IMG/VR virus record: IMGVR_UViG_3300045973_000110
Location: 1-54,613 of that record
From: a virus
Direction: 5' to 3' (one strand)
Length of the DNA: 54,613 bases
The translations under genes and the position numbers were made by a program. This document shows positions 52,925-54,613 of this stretch, piece by piece. Under the pieces are notes generated by a model. The model had not been told where the DNA came from and did not search any database. It saw only the letters and a program-made list of their open reading frames with translations. The first letter of the stretch is position 1. Each line of letters starts with the position of its first letter.

Positions 52925-53365
52925 ATGTTCAAGCACGATATAGTTGACTCTGAATATCAGGCTGTGCGAGACGGGGATATAGTTGGTACGATGAGAATAA
53001 CAAAGATTGATTACGACACGTCAATAAATCTATCCACCTGTGACATTCGTGTAAACTATGATAACGGCGATGTATTTGTTGGTACGTTTACGATTAAGGC
53101 AATAGCATGGTGTTTTGTAGAATATGAGGATTTATTCGATATTCGTTTAATGGAAAAGGTATTATCGCTATCATTTTTTGAAAGTATGAAAAAACATACC
53201 GTGACAGCGCTACTATATGGTTCTACTACATGTTCGTTCTTATACGTATTTGGTGCAATATTTTTTAAGCAATACGGATTATTCCCAATTGGACTAAGTA
53301 TTGTATTATTATTCTTATCTTGGTTTATTTCGTCTAAAGTCAAGTTTAAATTAGTCAAGCGTTGA
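52925..53365 (+). CDS. Membrane protein with two C-terminal helices
   Basis: 146 residues, AAAAGGAG upstream. Residues 1-85 are a soluble beta domain (TCDIRVNYDNGDVFVGTF); residues about 92-112 and 117-137 are hydrophobic helices (YGSTTCSFLYVFGAIFF; FPIGLSIVLLFLSWFI) forming a hairpin with a basic end. It has its own strong promoter and terminator, typical of early moron or superinfection-exclusion genes, though function is unknown. Confidence 0.65.
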   Translation: MFKHDIVDSEYQAVRDGDIVGTMRITKIDYDTSINLSTCDIRVNYDNGDVFVGTFTIKAIAWCFVEYEDLFDIRLMEKVLSLSFFESMKKHTVTALLYGSTTCSFLYVFGAIFFKQYGLFPIGLSIVLLFLSWFISSKVKFKLVKR

Positions 53366-53391
53366 TACTCAACCCATGTTGAGTATTTTTT
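53365..53391 (+). terminator. Terminator after the membrane protein gene
   Basis: Perfect 9-bp stem ATACTCAAC (53365-53373) and GTTGAGTAT (53378-53386) with CCAT loop and a T tract. It overlaps the stop codon of the preceding gene. Confidence 0.9.
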
Positions 53392-53402
53392 AGCCCTACG
53401 AA

Positions 53403-53440
53403 TTGACACAAACGGGTGTGGCATGAAACATTCGCCACAC
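53403..53440 (+). promoter_or_regulatory. Putative -35 element and 7-bp inverted repeat (operator or 5' UTR hairpin)
   Basis: TTGACA at 53403-53408, without a good -10 at 17 bases (AAACAT), is followed by a perfect inverted repeat GTGTGGC (53416-53422) and GCCACAC (53434-53440) ending just before the ribosome site AAAAGGAG. It could be a regulator-controlled promoter or an RNA hairpin. Confidence 0.5.
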
Positions 53441-53456
53441 AAAAGGAGAATTCAGC

Positions 53457-53636
53457 ATGAATCAAACAATTACTCAGGTATCTAACGTCAACGTCGAATC
53501 GACTATCCAATTAGAAGGTGTATCTTACTGCCATTACTGTGGTGCTGTCTATGACCCTAGCGATTTAGAAGACGGTGTAGATAACGGGTTCTGCCAAGAC
53601 TGTGTAGACCAAATGGGTACATCGGAACAAAGCTAA
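53457..53636 (+). CDS. Small zinc-ribbon protein
   Basis: 59 residues from the ATG at 53457, with AAAAGGAG 9 bases upstream. The C-terminal part has two CxxC pairs (YCHYCGAV and FCQDCVD) separated by an acidic loop, a rubredoxin-like zinc ribbon. The N-terminus is polar. Possible transcription or recombination accessory; function unknown. Confidence 0.7.
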   Translation: MNQTITQVSNVNVESTIQLEGVSYCHYCGAVYDPSDLEDGVDNGFCQDCVDQMGTSEQS

Positions 53637-53641
53637 TATAC

Positions 53642-53670
53642 TTGACAAAACATTGTATTTGTGTTATACT
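53642..53670 (+). promoter_or_regulatory. Promoter for the ATPase gene
   Basis: TTGACA (53642-53647), 17-base spacer, TATACT (53665-53670), identical in hexamers to the 44111 promoter. A small AAGGT/ACCTT hairpin lies between the expected start point and the ribosome site. Confidence 0.88.
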
Positions 53671-53708
53671 TATGTTGTAAGGTAAAACCTTAAAAGGAGG
53701 AATTATAT

Positions 53709-54613
53709 ATGCCGATTAAAAAATCCGATTCCAAAGTCAAAAAACCGCTGAAAATTTTGCTGTTTGGTCGCTCTGGTATTGGTAAAACCCATTTCGCTTT
53801 ACTGTCAACCCCAGGCAAAACGCTTGTATTTGACACTGAAAGCGGCACAGATTTTTTCGAGGGTCGTAAGGGATTTGAATTTGATTACTGGACAGATGAT
53901 GACGGTTTAAAAACCACGTCAATTCGTGAGTTAAACAAAGCCATCGATACGCTTGAAAAAGATTCAGATTGTAAGAGATACCAGACGTTTATCTTAGATG
54001 TAGCGTCAGATATTTGGGATGCTATTCAAGCACAGCGCTCTGAATACAAAGATGAAGTTGCGTCGAAACGTGGTATGAGTGTAGATGAAAGAAACGAAGC
54101 AGTATTGTTATCGTTTAATCAAAAAGATTGGGGCGACATGAAACGTATTTGGAAAAGTACAATCTCTCGCTTAAAAACTTTGCCACAAAACGTTATCTTA
54201 GTTGCTCGTGAAAAAGAAGTTGTCGAGACGTTACCGAATGGTGAAATGCGCTCTACTGGGCTATTCAACTATGAGGGCGAAAAGAATTTGATTTACGCCG
54301 TAGACTTTGCGATTCGTTTAGTTAAAGACGACAAAACAAACAAAAGAACCGCTATTGTAATCAAAACACGTCATGATGAAAAGGTTCCAGAGGGTAAGGT
54401 ATTCGTCGACCCTACGTTTAAGATGTTTGAAGGACTTGTCAATTCTATGGACGGTGGTAAAAAATCAACTGGTCTTAGTGATAAAGATGGGAATATCTTC
54501 TCTGAAGAGGAAAAAATTGCCGATTTACAGAGCAAAATCATCGATGAATGTAAGGCGCTTGGTGGCTCTAAAAATGCAGATTTAGTTGCAGTTCTAGAAC
54601 AGTTTGGTGCGAC
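53709..54613 (+). CDS. Sak4-like P-loop ATPase (AAA_24 type), 3' end cut by window
   Basis: At least 301 residues; the frame is open at the window edge. AAGGAGG lies before the ATG. Walker A is GRSGIGKT (residues 20-27), followed by TLVFDTESGTDFF; a Walker B-like strand is TFILDVASD near residue 97. The region VILVAREKEVVETLPNGEM and DFAIRLVKD are typical of phage RecA-fold ATPases of the Sak4/AAA_24 group, which act with single-strand annealing proteins in phage recombination and replication. It marks the start of the replication module. Confidence 0.8.
   Translation, partial: MPIKKSDSKVKKPLKILLFGRSGIGKTHFALLSTPGKTLVFDTESGTDFFEGRKGFEFDYWTDDDGLKTTSIRELNKAIDTLEKDSDCKRYQTFILDVASDIWDAIQAQRSEYKDEVASKRGMSVDERNEAVLLSFNQKDWGDMKRIWKSTISRLKTLPQNVILVAREKEVVETLPNGEMRSTGLFNYEGEKNLIYAVDFAIRLVKDDKTNKRTAIVIKTRHDEKVPEGKVFVDPTFKMFEGLVNSMDGGKKSTGLSDKDGNIFSEEEKIADLQSKIIDECKALGGSKNADLVAVLEQFGA

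Noticed and set aside
1-54613. Minus-strand open frames throughout
   Set aside because: All lie opposite better + strand genes or structured RNA, lack ribosome sites and have atypical composition.
1-54613. CRISPR array
   Set aside because: No regularly spaced direct repeats were found; repeats present are in protein-coding fibre genes.

Overview
The window is a continuous 54.6 kb stretch of a tailed-phage genome (or prophage) with a long non-contractile tail. Every gene I can support is on the + strand, genes are packed end to end, and nearly all have strong GGAGG-type ribosome sites. No ribosomal or host housekeeping genes are present. The AT-rich sequence, TP901-type tape measure, M23/SH3b lysin, LL-H-like holin and teichoic-acid-type glycosyltransferase point to a low-GC Gram-positive (Firmicutes) host. 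That host assignment is inference.

Layout. (1) 1-7.9 kb, head: the C-terminal part of the large terminase, portal, a capsid-maturation protease fused to a scaffold (with an apparent nested scaffold start), a probable decoration protein and the major capsid protein, closed by a terminator. (2) 8-13.1 kb, neck and tail tube: connector-type proteins, a chaperone-like protein and a tail tube protein with an Ig-like C-terminus. (3) 13.1-14.9 kb, an islet inside the tail module: two terminators, a small membrane protein and a complete tyrosine recombinase. (4) 14.9-25.6 kb: tail assembly proteins, a 1722-residue tape measure, distal tail proteins and a hub. (5) 25.6-39.2 kb: a long row of fibre/baseplate proteins built from lectin-like, knob, LamG-like, collagen-like, jelly-roll and beta-helix modules. 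(6) 39.2-41.3 kb, lysis: an M23-SH3b endolysin and two holin-type membrane proteins. (7) 41.3-42.8 kb: a small structural protein and a seven-bladed beta-propeller.

(8) 42.8-51.8 kb is an accessory island. It starts with a solitary TnpB whose RuvC-II glutamate is displaced. A consensus promoter then drives a small coiled-coil protein, an S24/S26-like protein, and about 2 kb dominated by structured RNA. That RNA contains two diverged copies of one complex fold, supported by compensatory changes between the copies, together with a CAU tRNA and a CAU tRNA-like element, both with an unpaired first base pair as in initiator tRNAs. Between the RNA copies lie a 95-residue gene, a 16-codon leader peptide and a gene that appears to begin at AUC. 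The island continues with a tail-anchored coiled-coil protein, a secreted M28 aminopeptidase and a four-gene glycosyltransferase operon with a small Cys-rich protein.

(9) 51.8 kb to the end is the start of the early/replication side: dUTPase, thioredoxin, small membrane and zinc-ribbon proteins and a Sak4-like P-loop ATPase. Each unit has its own TTGACA-N17-TATAAT-like promoter.

The first seven blocks build and release the virion. The island probably alters host translation or RNA metabolism and the cell surface. The strongest candidate for something undescribed is the duplicated RNA plus tRNA-like block at 44.7-46.65 kb, which resembles in context the large ornate phage RNAs GOLLD and ROOL. 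All family names rest on reading sequence by eye, with no database search.
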